Positions 1 to 5,718 of a stretch of 5,718 bases of DNA are shown in pieces. The stretch is from Gemmataceae bacterium (GTDB taxonomy: Bacteria; Planctomycetota; Planctomycetia; Gemmatales; Gemmataceae). The translations under genes were made by a program, and so were the position numbers. The stretch's first letter is position 1. Every line of letters begins with the position of its first letter. Under the pieces are notes generated by a model. That model saw only the letters and a program-made list of their open reading frames with translations. It did no database searches and was not told the origin of the DNA. The stretch covers positions 1 through 5,718 of the forward strand of contig JAFMJU010000266.1 in assembly GCA_017853285.1 (NCBI GenBank). The letters are read 5' to 3'.

Positions 1-94
1 CCACCACCTGCGCCAGCGACGACACCGCGTACACGCCGGCCAACAGCAGGCCCATCCACAAGGTAAGGGCGGCGTGAGAAATTCGTGCCTGCAT
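1..94 (-). CDS. N-terminal fragment of an exported or membrane-anchored protein, function unknown
   Basis: The reverse strand from an ATG at 94 is open to the window edge (31 codons). It reads MQARISHAALTLWMGLLLAG, followed by VYAVSSLAQVV. This is a short N-terminus with one Arg and one His, then about 22 hydrophobic residues ending in small residues (SSLA before Q). It looks like a Sec signal peptide with possible cleavage after the SLA, but an uncleaved first transmembrane helix is equally possible. A weak purine-rich stretch (GGATGG) lies about 9 bases upstream of the ATG. The gene lies downstream of tadA on the same strand, but the 179-base gap argues against tight coupling. The family cannot be named from 31 residues. 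The main alternative is a start at the internal Met (residue 14), which would remove most of the charged N-terminus. Confidence 0.6.
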   Translation of the reverse strand, partial: MQARISHAALTLWMGLLLAGVYAVSSLAQVV

Positions 95-212
95 GATCGG
101 GTTCCATCCACCAGCCAGACGGAGCGGGGTCCTCGGGAAACCTACCACTTGGAAAGGGGTTTGGAGTCGAATGGAAGGGCAGTTGCCAGGAAGTGGATGT
201 GACCAATCCTGC

Positions 213-248
213 CCGGGTGGTCAGAACCGTCAGGACCGACCCACCCGG
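213..248. other. Imperfect inverted repeat downstream of tadA (possible terminator stem-loop)
   Basis: CCGGGTGG at 213-220 pairs with CCACCCGG at 241-248. The stem extends by two more pairs (TC 221-222 with GA 238-239) if C240 is bulged out, leaving a 15-base loop. It starts about 26 bases past the tadA stop codon on the minus strand. This position suits transcription termination or mRNA 3'-end protection. No T run follows on either strand, so it is not a canonical intrinsic terminator. The rest of 95-273 shows no convincing gene. Confidence 0.35.
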
Positions 249-273
249 AACACCTTTGCCAGATTGACTCGTT

Positions 274-831
274 TCACTTTTTTCCCAATCGCCGCTTGGC
301 CTGGAAAAATTCACGCAACTGGCCGGCACATTCCTCGGCCATGACGCCGGGGATGACACGGGCACGGTGGTTGAGTCTTGGATCGTTGGTGATCTGGTAG
401 AGCGTGTCGCAGGCGCCGGCCTTGGGGTCGGGGCAGCCGTAGACGACCCAGGGTACCCGGGCCTGGACGATGGCACCGGCGCACATGGGGCAAGGTTCCA
501 AGGTCACATACAGCAGGCATCGATCCAGCCGCCAGCTATTGAGCGCCGCCCCTGCCTGGGTGATGGCGACCATCTCGGCATGGGCGGTGGGATCCTTCAA
601 CTGCTCGCGCTGATTGTGCGCCCTGCCAATGATTCCCTTCTCGAGGGACACCACGAGCGCACCGACGGGAACCTCGTCCTCCCTGGCGGCCTGGGCAGCC
701 TCCTCGAGGGCGTGGGCCATCATCTCGAGGTGGAAGGGGTGCCTCGGGTCATCCAGGCTGAGGGGGGTAAGTGGGTTGCTGCCCTCTCCCCACCAAGCGT
801 CCCAACCGGTACCGGGGTCTTCCGGGGTCAT
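274..831 (-). CDS. tadA: tRNA-specific adenosine-34 deaminase TadA
   Basis: TadA is a cytoplasmic zinc enzyme that deaminates A34 to inosine in the anticodon of tRNA-Arg(ACG), letting one tRNA read several Arg codons. Counting from the ATG at 831 (185 aa), the CDA-fold signature is complete. HAE at residues 84-86 gives the zinc His and the proton-shuttling Glu. PCPMCAGA at about 113-120 gives the two zinc Cys. The preceding DPTA, an upstream Asn at 73, 'DEVPVGALVV' near 52-61, and the C-terminal NHR...EECA..L..FF..KR block all match E. coli TadA closely. The start was chosen because GGAG lies 7 bases before this ATG. The ATG at 837 is only 1 base from the same motif, and a GTG at 882 lacks a good site. 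This leaves about 25 extra residues, rich in Trp, Gly and Pro, before the first conserved helix. Starting at the next Met pair (749/746) would cut into that helix. The gene is divergent from the M24 peptidase. Confidence 0.95.
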   Translation of the reverse strand: MTPEDPGTGWDAWWGEGSNPLTPLSLDDPRHPFHLEMMAHALEEAAQAAREDEVPVGALVVSLEKGIIGRAHNQREQLKDPTAHAEMVAITQAGAALNSWRLDRCLLYVTLEPCPMCAGAIVQARVPWVVYGCPDPKAGACDTLYQITNDPRLNHRARVIPGVMAEECAGQLREFFQAKRRLGKK

Positions 832-963
832 CGTCATTCTCCAAGTCCCGGCGCCTAAGCCGGCATCGGGTGGCGGTTTCACCCCTGTTTTTCTACACCA
901 TCCACAAGGTTCCCGGGTAACAAACCGGTTAATGGTCGGCTTTCATCCAGAAAGGGGCACGAC
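832..963. promoter_or_regulatory. Divergent intergenic region between tadA and the M24 peptidase
   Basis: These 132 bases separate two genes that point away from each other, so promoters for both must lie here or inside the opposite gene. The tadA ribosome site (GGAG, complement of 839-842) and the peptidase site (AAAGGGG at 951-957) sit at its ends. An 8-base palindrome, AACCGGTT, lies at 923-930 between them. I could not find a -35/-10 pair with good matches and spacing on either strand, so the promoters are inferred from gene arrangement only. Confidence 0.35.
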
Positions 964-2157
964 ATGTTTTCCATCCAGGCGGTGCAGGAGGCGCTGGTTG
1001 AGGCCGGGCTTGACGGTTGGCTTTTGTACGATTTCCGCGGATCGAACCTGTTGGCCCGCAGGGTGCTTGGGATCCCCAACGACCGGTTCCACAGCCGACG
1101 GTGGTATTACTGGATCCCCGCCCGGGGTGAACCGCGCAAGCTTGTTCACCAGATCGAGCAGTCTGCCCTGGAGGGGTTGGGTTTGCCGGGCGCGGGCACC
1201 GTGTACCTGCGATGGCAGGAACTGGAGGCTGGAGTCGCCGGGCTGGTGAAGGGTTCCCGGCGGATCGCCATGGAATACAGCCCCCGCAACGGCAATCCCT
1301 ATGTGAGCCGGGTGGATGGGGGGACCCTGGAGCTGGTGCGTTCCCTGGGGGTGGAGGTGCTCTCCTCGGGCGATCTGATCCAGAGATTCGAGGCCCGGTG
1401 GGACGCCGAACAGTGGGACCTGCACCTGCGGGCCACCCGTGTGACCAGGGCGGCCTTCGACCACGCCTTCGCCGCCATGGCGAAAGCGGTGCGTTCGAGG
1501 GGGGAGGTTACCGAGACGGAAATCCAGAACGAAATCATGGCCTTTTTCAAGCAACATGGAGTGACCTGCGACCATCCGCCTATCGTCGGGGTGGGGCCGC
1601 ATTCAGGGGATCCCCATTACTCGCCGGACGCGAAAAATCCGGGCATTATCCGCGATGGGGATTTCGTGCTGGTGGACTTGTGGGCCAAGGTGGACCATCC
1701 CAAGGGCGTCTACAGCGACCTGACCCGCACCTGCTTCATTGGAACCACCGTGCCGCCGGTCTACTCGGCAATATTTGATGTGGTGGCTCGGGCGCGGGAC
1801 GCGGCAATCGAGCGCGTGCGGTCAGCCTTCAGCCGTGGCGAGAAGCTCATGGGTTACCAGGTGGACGACGCCTGCCGGGAGGTGATCGAGGCGGCCGGGA
1901 TGGGCCGTTATTTCTGCCACCGAACCGGGCACAGCATTGGTCGGGAGACGCACGGCAACGGCGCCAACATGGACAACCTGGAAACCCATGAGACAAGACT
2001 GGTGATGCCCGCCACTTGTTTTTCAGTGGAGCCCGGGATCTATCAGGATGCCTTCGGCGTGCGGAGCGAGGTGAATGTCTTCGTCCACCCGGATGGAAGG
2101 GTGGAGGTGACGGGCGACCCGCAAACGGAAATCACCCCGGTCCTGCGGGATTTTTGA
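964..2157 (+). CDS. M24-family Xaa-Pro aminopeptidase/prolidase-like metallopeptidase
   Basis: A 397-residue protein with the two-domain layout of aminopeptidase P and prolidase. Residues 1 to about 150 form a creatinase-like N-terminal domain, and about 155-397 form the pita-bread M24 catalytic domain. All five dinuclear-metal ligands are visible: D238 (LVDLWAK), D252 (YSDLTRT), H323 (TGHSIG), E356 (SVEPGIY) and E369 (RSEVNV). The substrate-site His of the 'PHY' motif is H218, and a second His at 330 follows the metal His. The enzyme should cleave bonds next to proline in peptides or dipeptides, acting in the cytoplasm since no signal peptide is seen. Whether it is an aminopeptidase or a dipeptidase cannot be decided from sequence. 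The gap between the two metal Asp residues is 14, against 11 in E. coli PepP; I recall this DLW-type insertion from a subfamily. The start is supported by AAAGGGG six bases before the ATG. The gene stands alone on this strand and converges on the ABC gene. Confidence 0.9.
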   Translation: MFSIQAVQEALVEAGLDGWLLYDFRGSNLLARRVLGIPNDRFHSRRWYYWIPARGEPRKLVHQIEQSALEGLGLPGAGTVYLRWQELEAGVAGLVKGSRRIAMEYSPRNGNPYVSRVDGGTLELVRSLGVEVLSSGDLIQRFEARWDAEQWDLHLRATRVTRAAFDHAFAAMAKAVRSRGEVTETEIQNEIMAFFKQHGVTCDHPPIVGVGPHSGDPHYSPDAKNPGIIRDGDFVLVDLWAKVDHPKGVYSDLTRTCFIGTTVPPVYSAIFDVVARARDAAIERVRSAFSRGEKLMGYQVDDACREVIEAAGMGRYFCHRTGHSIGRETHGNGANMDNLETHETRLVMPATCFSVEPGIYQDAFGVRSEVNVFVHPDGRVEVTGDPQTEITPVLRDF

Positions 2158-2159
2158 CC

Positions 2160-2203
2160 CGGGGCCAGAGGGGTACTGGGACCTGATGAAAGCCCCGTTT
2201 TTT
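2160..2203 (+). terminator. Possible intrinsic terminator for the peptidase gene
   Basis: CGGGGC at 2160-2165 can pair with GCCCCG at 2192-2197, which is followed directly by six T residues (2198-2203). The intervening 26 bases contain a small GGT/ACC pairing (2172-2183) that could fold as an inner hairpin. It begins just past the peptidase stop codon, in the 49-base convergent gap before the end of the ABC gene, where a terminator is expected. The large loop makes it weaker than a standard hairpin. Confidence 0.45.
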
Positions 2204-2206
2204 CTC

Positions 2207-4210
2207 TCAAAAGCCCGCGCGGAGCATGTGGCGGTATAGGGCGTTGTCAGCCGACAGGGTCTGGTGGGTGCCCACCGCGTTCACCTTGCCACGGTCCATC
2301 ACCACGATGCGGTCGCTTGCGGCCAGAGTGGGCAGCCTGCTGGGGCAGATGATCACCGATTGTCCCGGAAGGACGCGCCCCATCGCGTCATCGAGCATGT
2401 CGGCCCAGTCATTCGCCGGATCAGGCGACGGCTCCTCGACCAACCAGAGGGATGGCTTCCTCAGCCAGGCACGGGCCAGTGTTACCAGGAAACAAACCTC
2501 CCGGGGGAGCGCGCGGCCGTGCGGGCCCACCACAGTCTGATAGCCCGCTGGCAACGAACGGACATGGGTATCGAGACGAACCAGGCTGGCGGCCTCCTCC
2601 GCCTGTTCGCGGGTGATGGATGCGTCGCCGGCGGTGATGTTTTCCAAAATGGTGCCATGGAACAGTTGATCCCTGCCGGAAACCACGGCCACCTGCCTGC
2701 GCAGGACCGCAAGATCCGCCAGCTTCAAATTGAGCCGATCCCAGCGGATCTCCCCGGAAAGGGGTTGGATCAAACGGCCCGGAAGGAGCATCAGAGATTG
2801 CTTTTGGGCGGAATCCAGGCCCACCAGGGCGGTCCGTTCGCCAGCCGGGGCGATCAGGGAGACCTGGTCGAGGAGCTGGCGCTCCTTGTCAGCCACGGTC
2901 ACGCAGTCGAACTCAATGGCTTCGGCAAGCGGCCCTATTTTCTCCTGCTGTCCCGCGGGAAGGATGACGGCCCTTTTGTCGAGGAATGCCAGGATGTCGG
3001 CGGCGGCGGAGGAAGCTTCCGTCGCCTGGCGGCGGATCCTGCCCAAACCCCGCATCCAGATCATCAAGCCGCCCATCGCCGTGGCCTGGACGGCGGCGAG
3101 GCCGGCTTCGACGACGCGGGCATGCACCTCGCAGGCGGCCAGAAAAAGCCAGGCGGAACCCACCACCGTTACGGCCAAGGCGACCATCAACCAACCCAGC
3201 GCCAATGCCCGACGGCTGGCGGTGTGGGCGAGCTCGGCGCCATCGAGCCAGTGCTCCACCTTCACATGCTGTGGAACCTCCATCCCCAGGGACCGGATCA
3301 GTCGCGACTGGTTGACGCTGTCACGGACCAGCTTGAGCGATTGGCGGGCCAGGTTTTCGCGGTGGGAGGCGCGGGAGCGAGTGTTTTCCCGCACGATCAT
3401 TGCAATCGCCCAGGTGAGACCGAGGCAGGCGAGGCCGGCCAGGGCCAACCAGGGATCAATGACCAGAGCCAGTATTCCGAAGGCGACGATGCCCGCCAGG
3501 CAGCGGTTCCGGGCACCCTGCAGGCGGCGGAGGACTTCCTCCACCAGGTTGAGCTGGGGGGCAAACATGGCATTGGCGTCCGCTCCCGCCAAATCCGGAT
3601 CACCCAGGCGGATGGCGTGGTGGTACACGGCCAGGCGCAAGCGTGTGGCCACCCCGCTGGCAGCGCGTGCCGCGGACAATTCGGACACCGTATGCAGGAT
3701 GATCCAGGTGACCACCAGGCTGAAGCAAATCAGGCCCAGGGAAACCAGCAGTGGGGGGACCGTCAGGATGTCCGGGTCGCCCTCGCTGGCAAAGGGAATG
3801 GCCCAGTTCATGGCCGTCCAAAACGGGGATGAAACCCGGTTCCAGGCCCGGGCGTTGACCGCCAAGCCCGCCAGGCCCAGGTCTGCGGCCGGATCCCACG
3901 GTGTCTTTTGGGGAGCCAAAGCCTCCAGTTGGGTGTCCACCCACTGGCCGTAGGAGACTTGCCCACCGAACTCCTGCTGGAAGGCGGTGGTCTGGTTTTG
4001 GAGCGCCGGGATGTGGCCACCCCGGGTGAGCCATTCGGCCCCGATTCCCACCACCACCACCAAAAGGGTGAGCGGAAGGACGGAAAGCACCGAAAGGATG
4101 CGGGCCGGCGTCGCATCACCCGATTCGAACTGAAGGAAAGCCAAAACCCGATTGAGGGCCTCCGGCTGAGAAGGGGCTTCGCTGGGGCGATCCTGCGCCT
4201 GTCGGGCCAT
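2207..4210 (-). CDS. ABC exporter-like protein with degenerate nucleotide-binding domain
   Basis: A 667-residue half-transporter in exporter order: N-terminal membrane domain, then a C-terminal ATPase-like domain from about 430. Predicted helices lie near 38-61, 150-174, 236-254, 255-273, 335-359 and 365-386. About 85 residues lie between helices 1 and 2, longer than usual. Landmarks such as PLSGEI, LRRQ, LFHGTI.ENI, SLPAGY, DRIVVMDRGK and the final LY..ML show exporter-family ancestry. The ATP-site motifs are eroded. The Walker A segment reads GLDSAQKQS (464-472), with two Gly and the Ser/Thr lost but Lys kept. The signature reads LPREV (568-572) instead of LSGGQ. The Q-loop Gln is Gly (512), the Walker B Asp is Glu (592), the H-loop His is Ser (624), and the A-loop aromatic is Asp (441). 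Only the catalytic Glu position (593) looks normal. The frame has no stop or visible frameshift, so it is probably expressed. ATP hydrolysis is doubtful; a silent heterodimer partner or a new role is possible. The ATG at 4210 has AGGGGG eight bases upstream and is preferred over the adjoining TTG at 4213. Confidence 0.85.
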   Translation of the reverse strand: MARQAQDRPSEAPSQPEALNRVLAFLQFESGDATPARILSVLSVLPLTLLVVVVGIGAEWLTRGGHIPALQNQTTAFQQEFGGQVSYGQWVDTQLEALAPQKTPWDPAADLGLAGLAVNARAWNRVSSPFWTAMNWAIPFASEGDPDILTVPPLLVSLGLICFSLVVTWIILHTVSELSAARAASGVATRLRLAVYHHAIRLGDPDLAGADANAMFAPQLNLVEEVLRRLQGARNRCLAGIVAFGILALVIDPWLALAGLACLGLTWAIAMIVRENTRSRASHRENLARQSLKLVRDSVNQSRLIRSLGMEVPQHVKVEHWLDGAELAHTASRRALALGWLMVALAVTVVGSAWLFLAACEVHARVVEAGLAAVQATAMGGLMIWMRGLGRIRRQATEASSAAADILAFLDKRAVILPAGQQEKIGPLAEAIEFDCVTVADKERQLLDQVSLIAPAGERTALVGLDSAQKQSLMLLPGRLIQPLSGEIRWDRLNLKLADLAVLRRQVAVVSGRDQLFHGTILENITAGDASITREQAEEAASLVRLDTHVRSLPAGYQTVVGPHGRALPREVCFLVTLARAWLRKPSLWLVEEPSPDPANDWADMLDDAMGRVLPGQSVIICPSRLPTLAASDRIVVMDRGKVNAVGTHQTLSADNALYRHMLRAGF

Positions 4211-4267
4211 CAAAGGGGCCCCCTGTCCGAAAGGTTCATCGTTTCAACGGCCAGACCCATCCGTGGG

Positions 4268-4298
4268 AAAAGCCGGAGGGAAAGATCTCCCCTCCGGC
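4268..4298 (-). terminator. Intrinsic terminator after the ABC-2 permease gene
   Basis: A perfect 9-base-pair stem is formed by 4272-4280 (GCCGGAGGG) and 4290-4298 (CCCTCCGGC), with a 9-base loop. Read on the minus strand, it lies about 10 bases after the permease stop codon and is followed by TTTT (complement of 4268-4271), then CCC. The stem is strong and GC-rich, but the T run is short, so termination may be partial. It lies 58 bases before the start codon of the ABC exporter-like gene, so that gene depends on read-through or its own promoter. I see no convincing promoter in the gap. Confidence 0.7.
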
Positions 4299-4308
4299 CT
4301 GGCCTTAA

Positions 4309-5508
4309 TCAACCGACATCCCGCCCCTCGAATAAAAGCAGGCCCAGCATGAGGGGCACCGCCATGTAAATGAGGGCGTACAACAGGGTGCAGAGCACAT
4401 GGGTCCAGTAGATTCCGGGAAGGATCGGGGAGTCACCCACCACGGCAACACTCACCCGGAACAGTTCCAGATCGGGCAGGATGGCGTAGAACGCCTGGCC
4501 GGTGAAGTTGAGTAGGGCCAGCACGCCACCGGATTGACCCTGGTCGGCAGCCTGGGCGCTGGTCATCTCCACCACCACGGGAACGAGGTGCGCCAGGAGG
4601 AAAATGGTTGCCACCACCGGAAGGTTGACGGTGATGGGAACCCGGGTGGACAAGGCCACCGCCAGGGCGGTCATCACGCCCACCTGACAGAAGCAGAGCA
4701 CCAGGTTGGCGAGCACCTCTTGCGAAAGTTGGAACCAGATGGCCATTTCGGAGAAGATTACCTGTTGAGCCCCGTTTGGCCTAAGTGTTGCCAAAGAAGC
4801 CAAATACCAGGCGGGCGGGGGAACGGGATCCATTTTCTCGATCCAGGTTCGAATCACGAGGAAGCCCTGGAGCATGCTGCCGAGGACGAACAGCATGAGA
4901 AACGCGGCCATCAGGATGCCGGCGAATTTGCCCACCAGGAAATCAAAACGGGAAACCGGCTTGCTGAGCAATGTGACAGCCGTTCGCCCCTCGATTTCTT
5001 CGCTGATGAACATGCTGGCCGCGATACAGGCGAAAACCAGGCTGGCGAACATGATGATGTCGAAGCCTAGCTCGTACATCATTTTGTAATCTTCGCCAAA
5101 TGTGAAGTAGGGCAGTACCAGCGAAACCAGAAGAGCAACCAAGGCTCCACCCATGAGCAGGGCGAACATGGGTTGGCGCACCCCTTCGCGGAAGGCTGCG
5201 TAGGCGATGGCCGCGCCCTTGGGCCAGAAATAACCCAGCGCCCAAGGGGCCAAGATGGCCACAGCCAGCACCAGTTGGGTTTGAAGGATGAAACCGAAAA
5301 CCCTTGCCATGATTGGATTTGGGACAAAAAACAGCAGCCCGGCGAAAAGGGCGGTGGCCATGCCCACGACCACGATCGATTCCACCAGCCAACCTGACCG
5401 AACCTTGCCGGTCTTGTCCCTTCCCCCGATGATTTCGAGGGCAAAAAGCCAGGGGAGCGCCAAAACACCCTGCAGAGCTGAAAGCACAACGATCAAAAGC
5501 GCTGCCAT
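4309..5508 (-). CDS. ABC-2 type transporter permease
   Basis: A very hydrophobic 399-residue membrane protein with about nine predicted helices, near residues 3-24, 43-62, 69-91, 113-134, 147-168, 194-218, 264-286, 293-314 and 369-393. The cytoplasmic loop SEEIEGRTAVTLLSKPVSR (169-187) and the FREGVRQPMF segment (106-115) mark it as a NosY-like ABC-2 permease, as does the late 'FYAILPDLELF' stretch. Such permeases pair with a separate ATPase to export substrates across the inner membrane; the substrate cannot be told. The first 100 residues (three helices) precede FREGVRQP, which in many relatives sits near the N-terminus, so this looks like an N-terminal extension. The ATG at 5508 was chosen because GGGG and AGG lie just upstream; a TTG at 5523 adds five residues but has no ribosome site. 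No functional ATPase gene accompanies it here. The co-oriented downstream ABC gene is degenerate and lies beyond a terminator. Confidence 0.88.
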   Translation of the reverse strand: MAALLIVVLSALQGVLALPWLFALEIIGGRDKTGKVRSGWLVESIVVVGMATALFAGLLFFVPNPIMARVFGFILQTQLVLAVAILAPWALGYFWPKGAAIAYAAFREGVRQPMFALLMGGALVALLVSLVLPYFTFGEDYKMMYELGFDIIMFASLVFACIAASMFISEEIEGRTAVTLLSKPVSRFDFLVGKFAGILMAAFLMLFVLGSMLQGFLVIRTWIEKMDPVPPPAWYLASLATLRPNGAQQVIFSEMAIWFQLSQEVLANLVLCFCQVGVMTALAVALSTRVPITVNLPVVATIFLLAHLVPVVVEMTSAQAADQGQSGGVLALLNFTGQAFYAILPDLELFRVSVAVVGDSPILPGIYWTHVLCTLLYALIYMAVPLMLGLLLFEGRDVG

Positions 5509-5624
5509 GGACCTGTTCCCCAAAAGGGATGAATCTCAAATATCTTAGCGAAGCAATACCCCGCCATGGAAGTGGTCAGCCTGGGGGAAGTGCATTTTGG
5601 GGAAGGGTTTAGGGTGCCCAAACG

Positions 5625-5717
5625 CTATTCCCTGCCCCGGGAGTCCTCTTCCCTGTAATTGGGGGTGGTTCCCCAATTCAATTTTTCCCGAAGAGTTTGA
5701 TAGAAGCCCTGTCCGGG
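5625..5717 (-). CDS. Possible C-terminal fragment of an upstream gene
   Basis: One minus-strand frame enters from the window edge and ends at TAG (5625-5627), giving 30 residues: PGQGFYQTLREKLNWG then TTPNYREEDSRGRE. The mix of an amphipathic stretch and a charged tail looks protein-like, and it would end 116 bases before the permease ATG. The evidence is weak. A second minus frame is open from the edge to TAA at 5545-5547 (57 codons, Pro/Gly/His-rich and less protein-like), and the third closes at once. Codon-position GC content barely favours this frame. If real, it may be the gene preceding the permease, where an ATPase partner could be expected, but nothing here identifies it as one. Confidence 0.28.
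   Translation of the reverse strand, partial: PGQGFYQTLREKLNWGTTPNYREEDSRGRE
5657..5686 (+). terminator. Plus-directed terminator-like hairpin near the right edge
   Basis: AATTGGGG (5657-5664) pairs perfectly with CCCCAATT (5671-5678) around a 6-base loop. Three bases later comes a run of five T (5682-5686) on the plus strand. The form is that of an intrinsic terminator for plus-strand transcription, and no T run follows on the minus strand. No established plus-strand gene ends here; only a 30-codon open frame (5566-5658), without a ribosome site, runs into it. It might instead be an operator or a leader structure upstream of the permease, which is read the other way. Confidence 0.45.
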
Positions 5718-5718
5718 G

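Noticed and set aside
943..1602. Minus-strand open frame of 219 codons across the peptidase gene
   Set aside because: It is opposite a frame containing all five M24 metal ligands and a good ribosome site, and its own translation shows no domain signature.
2264..3832. Open plus-strand frame of 522 codons antisense to the ABC gene
   Set aside because: It is Gly/Gln/His-rich with no recognisable motif and lies wholly opposite a frame with clear ABC exporter landmarks. In GC-rich DNA such mirror frames are common.
2207..4210. The ABC gene as a frameshifted pseudogene
   Set aside because: Both the membrane half and the ATPase-like half, through the final LY..ML motif, read in one frame without interruption. 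Motif loss is by substitution, so it is annotated as a gene with a degenerate domain.
5566..5658. 30-codon plus-strand ORF as an annotated small protein
   Set aside because: There is no ribosome binding site before the ATG and no recognisable sequence. It is kept only as part of a finding about the adjacent hairpin.
5692..5701. AGAGTTTGAT, identical to the start of the classic conserved 16S rRNA 5' segment
   Set aside because: The match stops after ten bases; what follows (AGAAGCCC) does not continue as 16S rRNA, so it is chance.

Overview
The window is a stretch of ordinary-looking, GC-rich (roughly 60%) bacterial chromosome with four complete protein genes and partial genes at its edges. 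No tRNA, rRNA, CRISPR array, insertion sequence or integrase was seen. The ABC-2 permease carries an 'EEIEGRT..LLSKPVSR' loop and the TadA has an HPF..M..AL first helix. Both are styles I associate with Verrucomicrobiota, with Planctomycetota as an alternative. This taxonomic guess comes from memory and is only moderately secure.

Layout, left to right. The left edge (1-94, minus) holds the first 31 codons of a protein with an N-terminal signal or anchor sequence. Next is tadA, also minus (274-831), encoding the tRNA adenosine-34 deaminase. A short divergent intergenic region (832-963) follows, then an M24-family Xaa-Pro-type metallopeptidase on the plus strand (964-2157). That gene converges on a large minus-strand ABC exporter-like gene (2207-4210) across 49 bases that contain a possible terminator. 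Upstream of the ABC gene on the same strand is an ABC-2 type membrane permease (4309-5508). A clear hairpin with a short T run sits just after the permease stop codon and separates the two genes. The right 210 bases contain a plus-directed terminator-like hairpin and ambiguous short reading frames, possibly including the C-terminus of an upstream minus-strand gene.

How the genes relate. TadA and the peptidase are housekeeping functions (tRNA wobble modification and peptide turnover) with no evident link to the transporter genes. The permease and the ABC protein are co-oriented neighbours, and both belong to ABC transport. The permease has no ATPase of its own in the window. The ABC protein keeps the fold-level landmarks of an exporter but has lost nearly every residue needed to bind and hydrolyse ATP, while staying open for 667 codons. 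This apparently conserved but enzymatically degenerate ABC protein is the most unusual feature here. It may be the silent partner of an asymmetric transporter, or a protein that has taken on another role.
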